From positions 40,428-104,427 of the forward strand of contig JAFYWX010000006.1 in assembly GCA_017546445.1 (NCBI GenBank): a stretch of 64,000 nt of DNA, written 5' to 3'. This DNA is from Akkermansia sp. Lineage in GTDB: Bacteria; Verrucomicrobiota; Verrucomicrobiia; Verrucomicrobiales; Akkermansiaceae. Positions 7,064 to 16,552 of this stretch are shown one piece after another. Under the pieces are notes generated by a model that was not told where the DNA came from, ran no database searches, and saw only the letters and a list, made by a program, of their open reading frames with translations. The first letter of the stretch is position 1. Each line of letters starts with the position of its first letter. The position numbers and the translations under genes were made by a program.

Positions 7064-9670
7064 TTATAATTGCAGGGGGACCAGCGGGAGATGCTGCAGC
7101 GTAGACGGTGCGTTAATCTGCAACTCGGTGTCAATCACCGGGCCGTTCACCTCCTCCGGGGAATCGTCATCTGCGGCAGATACCTCCTCTGCCGAGGACG
7201 CAACATCCGACAGCTCAGTGGCATCCTTGTATCGGGGATTCAACACCAGGTCACAATCATAGGGATCTTCACCGATAAGCGCTGAGCTCTGCGGCAGCAC
7301 CGGCACCACCGCCAGCACACGAGAGGAGTTCATATGCCCGGGATGCGTCTCCATGAAATCCACCAGAGAGGGACTGCCGTCTCCATGAATGGAACACTGC
7401 CCCAGCGTTACATCTCCCTTGGGTATGTACTCCCGATAGGTGGGACGCACATAGCCGGGTTTTCCGTCCTTGATGACAGTTTCAAAGCAGAAATTGGTTG
7501 CAATCTGGCCAGAGGACAGGCAGATTTCCACCTCCTCCGTATCCGGGGGAGTAGCAATATCTACGTCCGCGAAGCGGTCTTTGGCAGCTGTTACCACTGC
7601 GGCATAAACAGGCGCGCAGGTATCAGAGCCAAATGCCTGGGGATAAATCGGCTGGTGGTCATTGAGATACCCCATCCAGATACCGCAGGTAAAGCTGCTG
7701 GTGTAACCAAACAACGCGTTGTCCGAGAAATCATAGTTGGTGCCAGTCTTGACCGCACCGGAAAAATGCTCCGGCAGCAGAGGCCGCACGCGCTGGGCAG
7801 ACCCCCTCTCCATGGATTCACGCATGATGCTATGCAGGCGGTATGCGGTGCACGGAGAAGTGCTGCGCACCATGTGGTGGGTCACAAACAGCGGATTTTC
7901 CCAGAGAATATTTCCATTGCTATCCGTAATTCTGGTAACGACATAGGGAGCAATGGGGCGCTTGCCCACATTCGGGAACACAGTGTAGGCCATGGTCACC
8001 TCCTTGAGCGATACCGGCTCTGTGCCCAGGTAGACGCGCGGATAATACTGTGGCTTGAGCTCTGTGCTGTTCGGATTACGCGGCGGAGGGGTTATACCAA
8101 CCGAGGAGAGAGTATCCTGGAAACAGCGGGCGCCCTTGGTGGCATCGGACCCCAGAGCTATACCCAGGCGCGCAGAGGCCGCAATCTTGGACCATTCCAG
8201 GCTCTGACGCAGGGTGATGGAATCAAGATACCGCCCCTTCTCCACCTCCATGCCCCACTCACCCAGAATACCCTCCGAGCCGCCGATGCCGGCCAGGCGG
8301 TTATCCAGAGCATCGTCCAGAAGGCGGGAACTGGGGGTATAGCCGTTATCGAAGGCGCACATGTACAGGAACGGCAGCATGGCAGTGCCCACAGAGCGGC
8401 GACCGCTTTCGATGATATCGAAATTATCGCGTTCGAAGCTACGCCCGCCCACATATACAAGCACCCCGCCGGTAGCATTATCCACGGCAAACACGGCGCC
8501 ATCCACATAGCGGTGCTGAGCGCAGCGCGGGTCTTTTGTCTCGTTGAACCGCACGTGGGCATAATCTTCCCGGGCCTCTATCTTTTCCAGCTGGGCCCGG
8601 AGGGAATTCTCTGCAGCCTCCTGCATGCGGCGGTCAATGGTGGTATAAATCTTGATACCACGGCTCTTGACGATTTCCTCACCGCGCTCCGGATTCTGGA
8701 AGATACCGATAGCCTGCTGCTGAACCAGAGCGTGCAGGAATGAGGTGTTGCGCTTAATAGGCCTGGGGTTCAAGCCTAGTTCCGTCTCCTTCTGGCGTGC
8801 GGCCTCACCGGCGGTGAGCATACCGGCACGTTCCATGCGGTCAATCACATCGTTTCTCCACTTCCAGTTTAACTGGGGGTTGCGAAGGGGATTGTAGTTT
8901 TCCGGGTTCTTGATAAGAGCGGCAATACTGGCAGCCTCGCGCACAGTCAAATCAGCAGGCTCCTTGCCGAAATAGCCTAGCGACGCCGCGCGGATACCAT
9001 AGAAACCGCGACCAAAGTACACACGGTTGATGTAGAACTCCAGAATCTGCTGCTTGTCATATTTCTTCTCAATGCGCATGGCAAGGAAGATTTCGACAAC
9101 CTTGCGCTCATAGCGGCTGCCGCCGCGGGCAGCGGTGCGCTGCTCCAGGTCATACGCATTTCGGGCAAGCTGCTGGGTAATGGTGGACGCACCCTGATTC
9201 GCCTGGCCACCTGCAGCCATGGCTTCCTTGATGGCGCGGATAATGCCTACCGGGTCAAAGCCGTTGTGCTCCCAGAAGTTTTTATCCTCCTGAGCCACCA
9301 GAGCATCCACCATGGACCGGGATATCTCGTTGTAGGGGACGTAGCTGCGGTTTTCATCATAGATACGGCCGATTTCCTCGCCGTTCCGGTCATAGATGAT
9401 GCAGGGATGGTCCAGGTTATTGATATCCTCCAGGTTGAACTCCTCTGCCCACTTCTGGTACTTGGCAGTAACCGAGACGAACAGAGCATAACCTATAAGA
9501 GACAGAGTAATGAGTGCTACGGAAATAACAATACTCACGCGCACAAACGCCCGCTTCCACCAACATCCGGGGCTACGGTGAATAACCGCCTTCTCCTTGG
9601 CTGCGCGCCGCTTGCGGCGCCTGTCGGCAGCGGCCTTGCGTGTATTCTGGTACTCGTCGAGATTTTCCAT
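7064..9670 (-). CDS. GT51 peptidoglycan polymerase of the PBP1A family with degenerate transpeptidase motifs
   Basis: Bifunctional-type (class A) penicillin-binding protein, 868 aa. A basic cytoplasmic N-terminus and one membrane helix (about 43-68) precede a GT51 domain with all hallmark motifs: EDKNFWEHNG (catalytic Glu128), GASTITQQLARN, RKVVEIFLAMRIEKKY and ILEFYINRVYFG. The transpeptidase domain keeps KTGT (Lys641) and the overall fold, but where the active-site SxxK should be the sequence reads GRRSVGTAMLPF (Thr429-Ala-Met-Leu432), and the SxN position reads SLE (490-492). So the glycan-polymerising half looks active and the crosslinking half inactive. Pro/acidic C-terminal tail. Start 9670 chosen for the promoter upstream. 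Not assigned a gene symbol because of the divergence. Confidence 0.88.
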   Translation of the reverse strand: MENLDEYQNTRKAAADRRRKRRAAKEKAVIHRSPGCWWKRAFVRVSIVISVALITLSLIGYALFVSVTAKYQKWAEEFNLEDINNLDHPCIIYDRNGEEIGRIYDENRSYVPYNEISRSMVDALVAQEDKNFWEHNGFDPVGIIRAIKEAMAAGGQANQGASTITQQLARNAYDLEQRTAARGGSRYERKVVEIFLAMRIEKKYDKQQILEFYINRVYFGRGFYGIRAASLGYFGKEPADLTVREAASIAALIKNPENYNPLRNPQLNWKWRNDVIDRMERAGMLTAGEAARQKETELGLNPRPIKRNTSFLHALVQQQAIGIFQNPERGEEIVKSRGIKIYTTIDRRMQEAAENSLRAQLEKIEAREDYAHVRFNETKDPRCAQHRYVDGAVFAVDNATGGVLVYVGGRSFERDNFDIIESGRRSVGTAMLPFLYMCAFDNGYTPSSRLLDDALDNRLAGIGGSEGILGEWGMEVEKGRYLDSITLRQSLEWSKIAASARLGIALGSDATKGARCFQDTLSSVGITPPPRNPNSTELKPQYYPRVYLGTEPVSLKEVTMAYTVFPNVGKRPIAPYVVTRITDSNGNILWENPLFVTHHMVRSTSPCTAYRLHSIMRESMERGSAQRVRPLLPEHFSGAVKTGTNYDFSDNALFGYTSSFTCGIWMGYLNDHQPIYPQAFGSDTCAPVYAAVVTAAKDRFADVDIATPPDTEEVEICLSSGQIATNFCFETVIKDGKPGYVRPTYREYIPKGDVTLGQCSIHGDGSPSLVDFMETHPGHMNSSRVLAVVPVLPQSSALIGEDPYDCDLVLNPRYKDATELSDVASSAEEVSAADDDSPEEVNGPVIDTELQINAPSTLQHLPLVPLQL

Positions 9671-9685
9671 GCTTAAGCTATGTGC

Positions 9686-9714
9686 ACTATAGCAGAAAAG
9701 CCGCAATTTAGCAA
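9686..9714 (-). promoter_or_regulatory. Promoter of the GT51 gene
   Basis: On the minus strand TTGCTA (9709-9714), 17-base spacer, TATAGT (9686-9691), 15 bases before the ATG. It overlaps the terminator hairpin of the upstream cstA-like gene, so readthrough and initiation may interfere. Confidence 0.55.
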
Positions 9715-9719
9715 GCGGC
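9694..9719 (-). terminator. Probable terminator of the CstA-like gene
   Basis: Minus-strand stem GCCGC/GCGGC (9715-9719 with 9700-9704) followed by TTTTCT. The short stem makes it moderate. Confidence 0.5.
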
Positions 9720-9724
9720 AAATG

Positions 9725-11164
9725 CTACTCTTCTGAATATGGTTGCACGCGGGGATTGCGGCATTCAAAAGCAATCTGGCATACCACGAGTCCGGCACAG
9801 GCAATCAGCCCGGCAGCCCACAGCGGGAGATTGATTCCGCACTCCGGAGCATAGAAGAAGAAGGTGATGCACACCAGAGTCATGAACAGAGCCGGAAGCC
9901 AGGTGATGAAATACTGCTTCTGCCGGTCTCGCAGATAGGCAGAAATCGTCCAGAGCGTGATGCAGGACAGCGCCTGATTAGCCCAGCCGAAGTAACGCCA
10001 GATGGAGCTGAAATCCACCTGAGAAATAAAGATAACCAGCAGAAAAAGCGGCACGGCGAGCCCGAGGCGGGCCAGCGGCCTGCTCTGCTTCAGGTGCAGC
10101 ACATCGGCCAGCATGAGGCGGCAGGAGCGCATAGCGGTATCGCCGCTGGTCACAGCCAGCACCACCACCCCCAGCACGGCCACCATACCACCATTTTCTC
10201 CCAGAAGATAAGTACAGGCGGAGCGGACAGCCGCTGCAGGGTTCGACACGATGAGCTGCTCCAAGGTCTGGTTATCAGCCACCAGCACCTCACGCAATGT
10301 GAGGCCGACAACGGCCCACACCAGGGCCACCATGCCCTCCACCACCATGGCGCCATAGAACGCCAGGCGCAGGTTGGAGCACTTGCGGAGGCAGCGCACC
10401 ATCATGGGGCTTTGCGTGGCGTGGAAGCCGGAAATAGCCCCGCAGGCAATCGTGACAAACAGCATGGGCCACACCGAAGTGCCCTTCGGATGCACATTCG
10501 TGAAGAAATCCAGATTTGGCAGAACAGGATGCCCGCTCAAGGGTAGCATGACACCCAATCCAAGCGCCATGAACAGGAACACAGCACCAAAAACAGGGTA
10601 AACGCGACCGATAATGGCACCGATGGGAAGCACCGTTGCGAGGAAATAATAGCCTAGAATCACCAGCGCCCACTGCTGCGTTGTCAGAACACCCCAGATG
10701 GCTTGCAGCATGCCGGCAGGCAGCAGGGTAAACACCACACCCACCATGAGCAGCAGGAAAACGCAGATGAGACGCATGGCATGACGCGCAGGCTCCCCCA
10801 GATTCTCGCCCACCAGCTCCGGTAGATTGGCACCGTTACGCTCGGCAGACATGGCAGCAGCCAGAAAATCATGCACAGCACCGGCCAGTATGCAGCCAAA
10901 CACAATCCAGAGCAGCGCAACCGGCCCGAACAAACAGCCGGATATAGCCCCCACCACCGGCCCCAGCCCGGCGATATTCAGCAGCTGAATCAGAAAGACG
11001 CGCCAGGTCGGCAGCGGCACATAGTCTACCCCATCTGGCATGGTGACACACGGCATCGGCTTGCTCTCATCGAGACCATACACGCGCTGCGCCAGCCGTC
11101 CATAAAACACATAGCCGAGAACCAGCAGAATCAGGCAAAGAAGGAATGCTATACAACCTGTCAT
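9725..11164 (-). CDS. CstA-family carbon starvation / peptide or pyruvate transporter
   Basis: Polytopic membrane protein, 479 aa, with about a dozen hydrophobic segments. The CstA hallmarks are an N-terminal FYGRLAQRVYGLD, then LLNIAGLGPVVGAISGCLFG and AGAVHDFLAAAMSAERNG, followed by the family's later helices. CstA proteins import pyruvate or peptides in studied bacteria; the substrate here cannot be told from sequence. It is shorter than E. coli CstA (about 700 aa), as in many anaerobes. Start 11164 (MTGCIAFLLC) puts the first helix at the N-terminus. A terminator for the preceding gene lies just upstream, so it probably has its own promoter. Confidence 0.88.
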   Translation of the reverse strand: MTGCIAFLLCLILLVLGYVFYGRLAQRVYGLDESKPMPCVTMPDGVDYVPLPTWRVFLIQLLNIAGLGPVVGAISGCLFGPVALLWIVFGCILAGAVHDFLAAAMSAERNGANLPELVGENLGEPARHAMRLICVFLLLMVGVVFTLLPAGMLQAIWGVLTTQQWALVILGYYFLATVLPIGAIIGRVYPVFGAVFLFMALGLGVMLPLSGHPVLPNLDFFTNVHPKGTSVWPMLFVTIACGAISGFHATQSPMMVRCLRKCSNLRLAFYGAMVVEGMVALVWAVVGLTLREVLVADNQTLEQLIVSNPAAAVRSACTYLLGENGGMVAVLGVVVLAVTSGDTAMRSCRLMLADVLHLKQSRPLARLGLAVPLFLLVIFISQVDFSSIWRYFGWANQALSCITLWTISAYLRDRQKQYFITWLPALFMTLVCITFFFYAPECGINLPLWAAGLIACAGLVVCQIAFECRNPRVQPYSEE

Positions 11165-11170
11165 CTTATC

Positions 11171-11207
11171 AAAAAAATAAACCGCCGGGATTCTACACCC
11201 GACGGTT
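11171..11207 (-). terminator. Terminator of the 11251-16442 gene group
   Basis: On the minus strand a 10-base stem with one mismatch (11198-11207 with 11180-11189), 8-base loop, then a tail containing seven T residues. Confidence 0.85.
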
Positions 11208-11250
11208 ATGAAATTCAAGCCGATTGTATGACTACCCGAGGCGATTCATC

Positions 11251-12312
11251 TTAAAAATCATCGCCTTCGAAATCACTGTCGCTCTGCTCCGCATCAGCAT
11301 CAGCATCAGTGGTCGGCGTATCGTCATCAGATGCGGAAATGGTGGAACTGCTGCCGGAGCTGTTACCATCATCCGTGCGGTTATCGATGCGGTTAATCTC
11401 TGTGGGAATCGGCGTATCGGTAAGCTTACCACCTTCAACCCAGATTACCAGAGCACCTTCTGCATATGCGCCATAGGTGGAATTGGGGTCAATGTTACGC
11501 ATTTCGGTGTACAAGGCGCGCAGCCACTCCTTGGAAGCGGGTTTATTCTCCTCACCACCACGGCGGAGATGCCCGGCGTAGGCTGCCATAATCATCTGGC
11601 GCTGAAGCTTGGAATAGCCACCAGTGGCCATCATCTGGCGAATATGGGCATTAGCCTCTGCAAATGTCATGGTCTGCAGCTTTTCCACCACGCTGAGCGG
11701 GTCGAAACTCACGCGACTGCCCATCCCGGAACCGCCATCCAGATTTTTCTTATCTTCCTCATTGATAAGGCCTCCTGGCATACGGATGTCAATATCAGAA
11801 GCGGCCAGCAGCAAATCCGCACGCTTCTCTCCCTTTGCCTTTCTGGCCCTGTCCAGAATCTTCTCCTGAGCGTAGAAGTTATCCAACAGAACCTTGAGCG
11901 CCGCAAGTGCCGTTTCAGGGTCCTTCATTTCCTCCGGCTTCTGCACAATGCCACGCAGGTTACCTGCGGAGTCCACCACGGCCAGACAGGGATAACTGCG
12001 GATACCGCCCGGCAGTCGCTTGTTGCCCATGCGTTTCTCCATGTCCTTCTTCTCGCGGTCCGAGGGCATCTGGTACAGGGGCATTTCCAGGAATGTAGCC
12101 TGGCGAAGATAAGGCATAATCTTATTCTTCTTGACAAAAACCTCATACGTACGCTCACTTACCTTATCATAGTTGGCACCATAGATAAAGATAACGATGG
12201 GGTGCTTGCCCGTCTTGGCCAGAGCATCCGGATATGTGCGCGCGATAGCTGCCTGCAGAGGCGATGCCAGGAGTACAGCAAACGTGACTAGACTGAAAAA
12301 CTTCTTCAACAT
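11251..12312 (-). CDS. Secreted thioredoxin-fold-like protein, uncharacterised
   Basis: Residues 1-22 form a signal peptide (KKFFSLVTFAVLLASPLQAA). The next ~110 residues (PIVIFIYGANYDKVSERTYE and SYPCLAVVDSAGNLRG) follow a thioredoxin-like beta-alpha-beta layout, but there is no CxxC, so redox activity is not supported. A helical region follows, and the last ~45 residues are a Ser/Asp/Thr-rich acidic tail. Preceded by GAGGAGAAG as ribosome binding site 15 bases after the 12328 gene. Likely cotranscribed with the next two upstream genes. Function unknown. Confidence 0.75.
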   Translation of the reverse strand: MLKKFFSLVTFAVLLASPLQAAIARTYPDALAKTGKHPIVIFIYGANYDKVSERTYEVFVKKNKIMPYLRQATFLEMPLYQMPSDREKKDMEKRMGNKRLPGGIRSYPCLAVVDSAGNLRGIVQKPEEMKDPETALAALKVLLDNFYAQEKILDRARKAKGEKRADLLLAASDIDIRMPGGLINEEDKKNLDGGSGMGSRVSFDPLSVVEKLQTMTFAEANAHIRQMMATGGYSKLQRQMIMAAYAGHLRRGGEENKPASKEWLRALYTEMRNIDPNSTYGAYAEGALVIWVEGGKLTDTPIPTEINRIDNRTDDGNSSGSSSTISASDDDTPTTDADADAEQSDSDFEGDDF

Positions 12313-12327
12313 AATCTTCTCCTCGGG

Positions 12328-14877
12328 TTATTGGTTTTTCTGCGGCTTGCCATACACATAGAAACCGGCAATACCAGGCTCATATTTATCGCCCTCGCGC
12401 AGCATGCGTACAAACTTACCGGCAGCTTCGCTCCCCTTCAGATTGAAGCGGATTTCGTTCCCCTTGATTTCACCATTCGGGCGCACGCGATACCAGTTCT
12501 GGCCATCATCGGACACCTCCAGGTAGAACGGGCGATCCTTCTTGAGTTCCTTCTCATGGCTGATACAAACCACACCGGCGAGGTCACACTTCTTCTCCAG
12601 GCCTACAGTCAGACCGGATTTACCCTCGAACTTACCGGGCATGGTGCCACCAAAGCGCTGCAGCACACCCCAGTGCAGGCAGCACTGAGACATATCGCCG
12701 ATGGTAGTGGCGGTATCAATCCAGCCTGTGGCAGACACTACAAAACCAGGGAAGCCCTTGATGCGGGGGCCCTTCTTGGGGAACTTCTTCTTGCACTTGT
12801 TGTAGGACAGCTTACCGATAGCCTGGAAGGTACGGCGTTCCTTATTCTTGGCGGCAGCGTGAATGGCTTCACCCAGCGTAGCCCAGGTTTCATCAATCTG
12901 CTTGCTGGAGGTACCCGTGCGGCTCATAGCCTGCACCAGCATGTTGGTAAATTCCTCCTGCACCTTGCCATCTCCCGCCGGGAGTTTGGATATATACCCA
13001 AGCCCCCAGGTCAGCACAGAACCGGAGTAGTCGGGGCGGCGCATAAGCACACGAAGCACCTCGCGCAGGTAGGCCGAGCGCTCTTCATTGGTGCGGCATG
13101 TGCCAATCTGGGCATCCAGAATAGGCGCAATATCCCAACGGTTCGCCCCCCAGTCCTTAAAGTGGCTAAACAAGCCGGAATACATCTTGTTAAGCTTATT
13201 GCGGTCCTTGATGAGGGGAGCCAGATTCGGATACACATAGCGGGCCTGCATGGTGGCGGCCGCGTGGAAATGCTCCTTACCCATGCCGTCCATCACTGCA
13301 TCGTGCAGCGTCATCCACTTATCCACATCATTGGGTGCCTTGAGCTTGAGGTAAGCGGCATAGCGCTTAAGTGCCGGCCAGTTGTTCGGCTGCCCCTTCA
13401 CCGCCACTTCATAACTGCTGAATGCGGCCTTCATCTTGCGGCGGGCAGTCAGGAAATCGGCCATTGCCACCAGCTGGTCAGCAGCGCAAGTCTTGAAACG
13501 CTCTTCATAGAGCTTCTGGGTAAGGTTAAGGAAGCCCCACTCATGCTCACCCCAGAATGTCTTGTGCAGGCTGTGCTGCCAGTAAATCGAATTACCACGA
13601 TGCCATGTATTGCCAATGCGCATGGCATAAGCGCAGTGACCAGGCTCACCCATGGTGGCGGCAGGCAGACCAGCAGCCAGGGCACTGTATGTTGCATAGT
13701 GAGAGAGAGCACCACACACGCCACCGATTTCACGGTAGGCCCAGCCCGTCGTGAAATTCACGTACTTCCAGATGGGAGCCAGATACTCCGAGGAGAACAC
13801 TGAGTCACCAGCCACATTGCGCAGGCGGTATTCCAGCTGGCATTCTGCACCAAGATACTGTTCCATGGGCAGGCGTACATTATCACGATGCCAGGCCAGG
13901 TTGCGGGCACTGCCCCAGCTACCTGCACCATCGCTGGGCTGCATGCAGCCTGTCACAAAACGCGTTTCCCAGTACTGAAGGTTGTCGAAGTGGGCGTTTA
14001 ACTTACCCTCCTTCCAACTATCATTGTAATAATTAAAGCGCTTCAGCATGTCCTGCTCGCTCCAGCCCTCGCGGGCAAACTCCAGCGCAGTTGTCGTAGC
14101 GATACGTCGGGTTGCCGGAACCTTGAGCGCCTCTTCCCCTACCTGGGAATAAATGGTTTCAAGATAGGTAAGCGCCTTTTCCAGATTCTTGGTCGGACCG
14201 GAGTAAAGCAGATTCGTCATCCAGTTCAAATCAGACGTCAACGCCAACATCATGTCCTTGCCCTTCGGACGAGTGGTAACGCCACGAATGCCCTGGGAAC
14301 CAGCCTTACGAATCAGCGTAAGCCGCGCAAGGTCCAGGCGATTCGCAGGTGACTCCATGTATTCCAGAATGGCAGCATCCGTCAGCTTACCCAATTTGCC
14401 GATAACACGGTCTGCAAGAGTGAAATATATTTTCTCGGGATCGGCCCAGTCATCCCGCTTGAATTCATCATTAGTATAATTATCCTTCTCCTGACGCTCC
14501 AGCTCGCCGACAAAGCGGCGGAATGCCCCCATGATGGTTGTGAATTGAGCATGCACACGAGCCTCGGGCACCACGTTCTGCTTCGGGTCAATCGGCACAT
14601 CATCCTCATCAAAGCTCTCATCATCCTGGCGGGTCACGCGGCGGTCCGGCACCGTTTCCTCCGGTGCTTCCACCCATGCTGAATCAGAATCATCCACAGA
14701 TTCATCATCATGACTCCAGTCATCCACCTCTGTTTCGCGGACTACAGGAGCCGCCTGCTCCGGTACTTTCGCAACCTTCTTTTCAACCTTTGTGGGGAAA
14801 AACGCGGGGAAGAGCGCTATCCCCAGGCAGAAAAAGAGGAACGAGCCCGTTAATAACTTAATGAGTCTGGCTGTCAT
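12328..14877 (-). CDS. Membrane-anchored protein with transglutaminase-like core and discoidin-like C-terminus
   Basis: 849 aa. An N-terminal membrane anchor or signal (residues 8-27) precedes a highly acidic linker (50-100). Around residue 385 the stretch GGVCGALSHYATYSALAAGL followed by GEPGHCAYAMRIGNTW (Cys388, His414) matches the Cys...His arrangement of transglutaminase-like (papain-fold) domains. The last ~130 residues (SGLTVGLEKKCDLAGVVCIS and LEVSDDGQNWYRV) look like an F5/8 type C discoidin carbohydrate-binding module. This suggests a surface protein acting on a protein or glycan, but substrate and activity are unknown. Middle gene of a three-gene unit of envelope proteins. Confidence 0.72.
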   Translation of the reverse strand: MTARLIKLLTGSFLFFCLGIALFPAFFPTKVEKKVAKVPEQAAPVVRETEVDDWSHDDESVDDSDSAWVEAPEETVPDRRVTRQDDESFDEDDVPIDPKQNVVPEARVHAQFTTIMGAFRRFVGELERQEKDNYTNDEFKRDDWADPEKIYFTLADRVIGKLGKLTDAAILEYMESPANRLDLARLTLIRKAGSQGIRGVTTRPKGKDMMLALTSDLNWMTNLLYSGPTKNLEKALTYLETIYSQVGEEALKVPATRRIATTTALEFAREGWSEQDMLKRFNYYNDSWKEGKLNAHFDNLQYWETRFVTGCMQPSDGAGSWGSARNLAWHRDNVRLPMEQYLGAECQLEYRLRNVAGDSVFSSEYLAPIWKYVNFTTGWAYREIGGVCGALSHYATYSALAAGLPAATMGEPGHCAYAMRIGNTWHRGNSIYWQHSLHKTFWGEHEWGFLNLTQKLYEERFKTCAADQLVAMADFLTARRKMKAAFSSYEVAVKGQPNNWPALKRYAAYLKLKAPNDVDKWMTLHDAVMDGMGKEHFHAAATMQARYVYPNLAPLIKDRNKLNKMYSGLFSHFKDWGANRWDIAPILDAQIGTCRTNEERSAYLREVLRVLMRRPDYSGSVLTWGLGYISKLPAGDGKVQEEFTNMLVQAMSRTGTSSKQIDETWATLGEAIHAAAKNKERRTFQAIGKLSYNKCKKKFPKKGPRIKGFPGFVVSATGWIDTATTIGDMSQCCLHWGVLQRFGGTMPGKFEGKSGLTVGLEKKCDLAGVVCISHEKELKKDRPFYLEVSDDGQNWYRVRPNGEIKGNEIRFNLKGSEAAGKFVRMLREGDKYEPGIAGFYVYGKPQKNQ

Positions 14878-14903
14878 AGTAGCAGAAAGTTAAAGTAAGG
14901 AAA

Positions 14904-16442
14904 TTATCGCCCACGTGACTGAATAGCCTTATACGTGGTCCTTGCGGAGTGGCGAATTACAGAATCAGAATATTCAAGGAAGGGTTCCACCACCGGCAGA
15001 GCATCAGAGGAGCCGCGTTCTTCGAGATACTTGAGAATTGTCGTGATAAGTCTGATATTGGTAGCCTTGGACAAACGATTGAGCAGCGGCGCCTGCACGC
15101 GGTATCCAAGCAGATTAAGCATATCACTCCATGCCATCGGGTTCTCACACCAGAAATCAATGATAGGCTCTACCATGGAGTCCGGCTCCTCTCGGATCAA
15201 GAACTGAGTGACAGACGGCGCGATATCACGCTTGATAGAACGACGGGCCTCAAAATACTCCAGGCAGAAACGCACGGCCTGCTTATCGCCTGGCTTGCAA
15301 TATGTAACCAGAGCTTCAATCAAAGCAGTGTATGTATCATGGTCCGCTGCCCAGGGCTCATGCAGCACCTCCACCAGGACATCACGGATTTCGCTGCGCA
15401 GAACGCCCACGTTTGATGCGGCCAGAGAACGGGCCGACATACGCACGCGCAAGGGGTCAAGGCACTTAAGCTCATCAAGATTAGCGTTTACATAGGAATT
15501 ATTCATGGGCGAGGTAAGCACATCTGTTGAATAGCGGCTCACCACATTCGCACGATCGGCATCAAATCTCACCTCATATATACCCTTCTCAGGCATTGCG
15601 TAGGTAAGGGTGCCGAATCGAGACAGCAGCCGTGAAATATTCTGAAGCTCACCAGGGATATTTACTGATACATACAATGCACCGTTGGCTCGCGTGTATG
15701 CACGGGTATACTGGGCCTGCAGAAGACGATTGAGCGCATCGCGCACCAGCTCACGCACCCGGCCATCGTGGTTATCAATAAACACTGCGTAATTGCAGAC
15801 GCGGCTAGACGAACGCTTCAGCGAAGTGAACACCTTCAAATCATCCTCTGTCAGCACAGGGCCAGAGGAGTCTATCGGCGCGGTGAACGATTCCTGCAGC
15901 TCCAGCTGGCGAGTTCTTTCTGCAGCCTCAGCTTCCTGCCGCTCACGCTTGAGAAGCTCGGCTGCCAGCATATCGGGCATGAACCAACCCACCCCCAGCA
16001 GAACACAGGCAAGAACACGCACCAGAAGCTTGAAACGAATGGATGAAGTTACCACCAATACAGCAGCAACAACGCAAAGAACCATGGAAAAAAGGCGCTG
16101 GGACTCAATATCCAGCTCAGCCAGGAAAGTTACACCGGAATATTTATCGCTGATTAGGAAAAGGAACCCGCAGATAAGAAAGATACACAAACCAAAAGCA
16201 AAGCGCAACTTGCCTGCAACACTGAAAGCCTGGCCGGAGGAGTAAATACCCCCCATCATCTCTGCACGGGCAGACTGGCGGCGCATAGAAGCCTTGTACT
16301 CAGCAACAAGCTCCGCATGTTCCTTATCATCTAAACGAGGCGCCGCTGCGGTAAATTCATTCCGCAAACAGTCCGGGCATACATACTCATCCTCTTTAGT
16401 TGAATGAAATTTCCGTTGGCACTTACTGCACTCTATCTCCAT
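14904..16442 (-). CDS. Zinc-ribbon membrane protein with helical-repeat domain, uncharacterised
   Basis: 512 aa. Residues 5-25 hold a CxxC...CxxC zinc ribbon (ECSKC and CPDC). Two or three membrane helices follow (about 75-165), then a soluble region whose C-terminal half (ALIEALVTYC, VEPIIDFWCE, TTILKYLEERGSSDALPVVE) looks like HEAT-type helical repeats. The frame also has an ATG at 16454, but that ATG overlaps the -10 box, so I prefer 16442 (MEIECSKC). It heads a likely unit with the two downstream envelope genes. Function unknown. Confidence 0.72.
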   Translation of the reverse strand: MEIECSKCQRKFHSTKEDEYVCPDCLRNEFTAAAPRLDDKEHAELVAEYKASMRRQSARAEMMGGIYSSGQAFSVAGKLRFAFGLCIFLICGFLFLISDKYSGVTFLAELDIESQRLFSMVLCVVAAVLVVTSSIRFKLLVRVLACVLLGVGWFMPDMLAAELLKRERQEAEAAERTRQLELQESFTAPIDSSGPVLTEDDLKVFTSLKRSSSRVCNYAVFIDNHDGRVRELVRDALNRLLQAQYTRAYTRANGALYVSVNIPGELQNISRLLSRFGTLTYAMPEKGIYEVRFDADRANVVSRYSTDVLTSPMNNSYVNANLDELKCLDPLRVRMSARSLAASNVGVLRSEIRDVLVEVLHEPWAADHDTYTALIEALVTYCKPGDKQAVRFCLEYFEARRSIKRDIAPSVTQFLIREEPDSMVEPIIDFWCENPMAWSDMLNLLGYRVQAPLLNRLSKATNIRLITTILKYLEERGSSDALPVVEPFLEYSDSVIRHSARTTYKAIQSRGR

Positions 16443-16452
16443 AGTCAGGGGC

Positions 16453-16481
16453 ATTCTACCAGATTAAAGCGTCCATTGCAA
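16453..16481 (-). promoter_or_regulatory. Promoter deciding the start of the zinc-ribbon gene
   Basis: TTGCAA (16476-16481), 17-base spacer, TAGAAT (16453-16458). The preferred ATG lies 10 bases after the -10, giving a leader of about 4 nt. Confidence 0.6.
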
Positions 16482-16552
16482 GCCAGAATCAAGCTCGCAC
16501 AGCGAGTATGAAGCAATTAACTGCTTTTGAATTTAAAATAAACAGGCGTTAT

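Noticed and set aside
16442..16454. Upstream ATG (16454) as the start of the zinc-ribbon gene
   Set aside because: It overlaps the -10 box TAGAAT, so a transcript from this promoter would not contain it.
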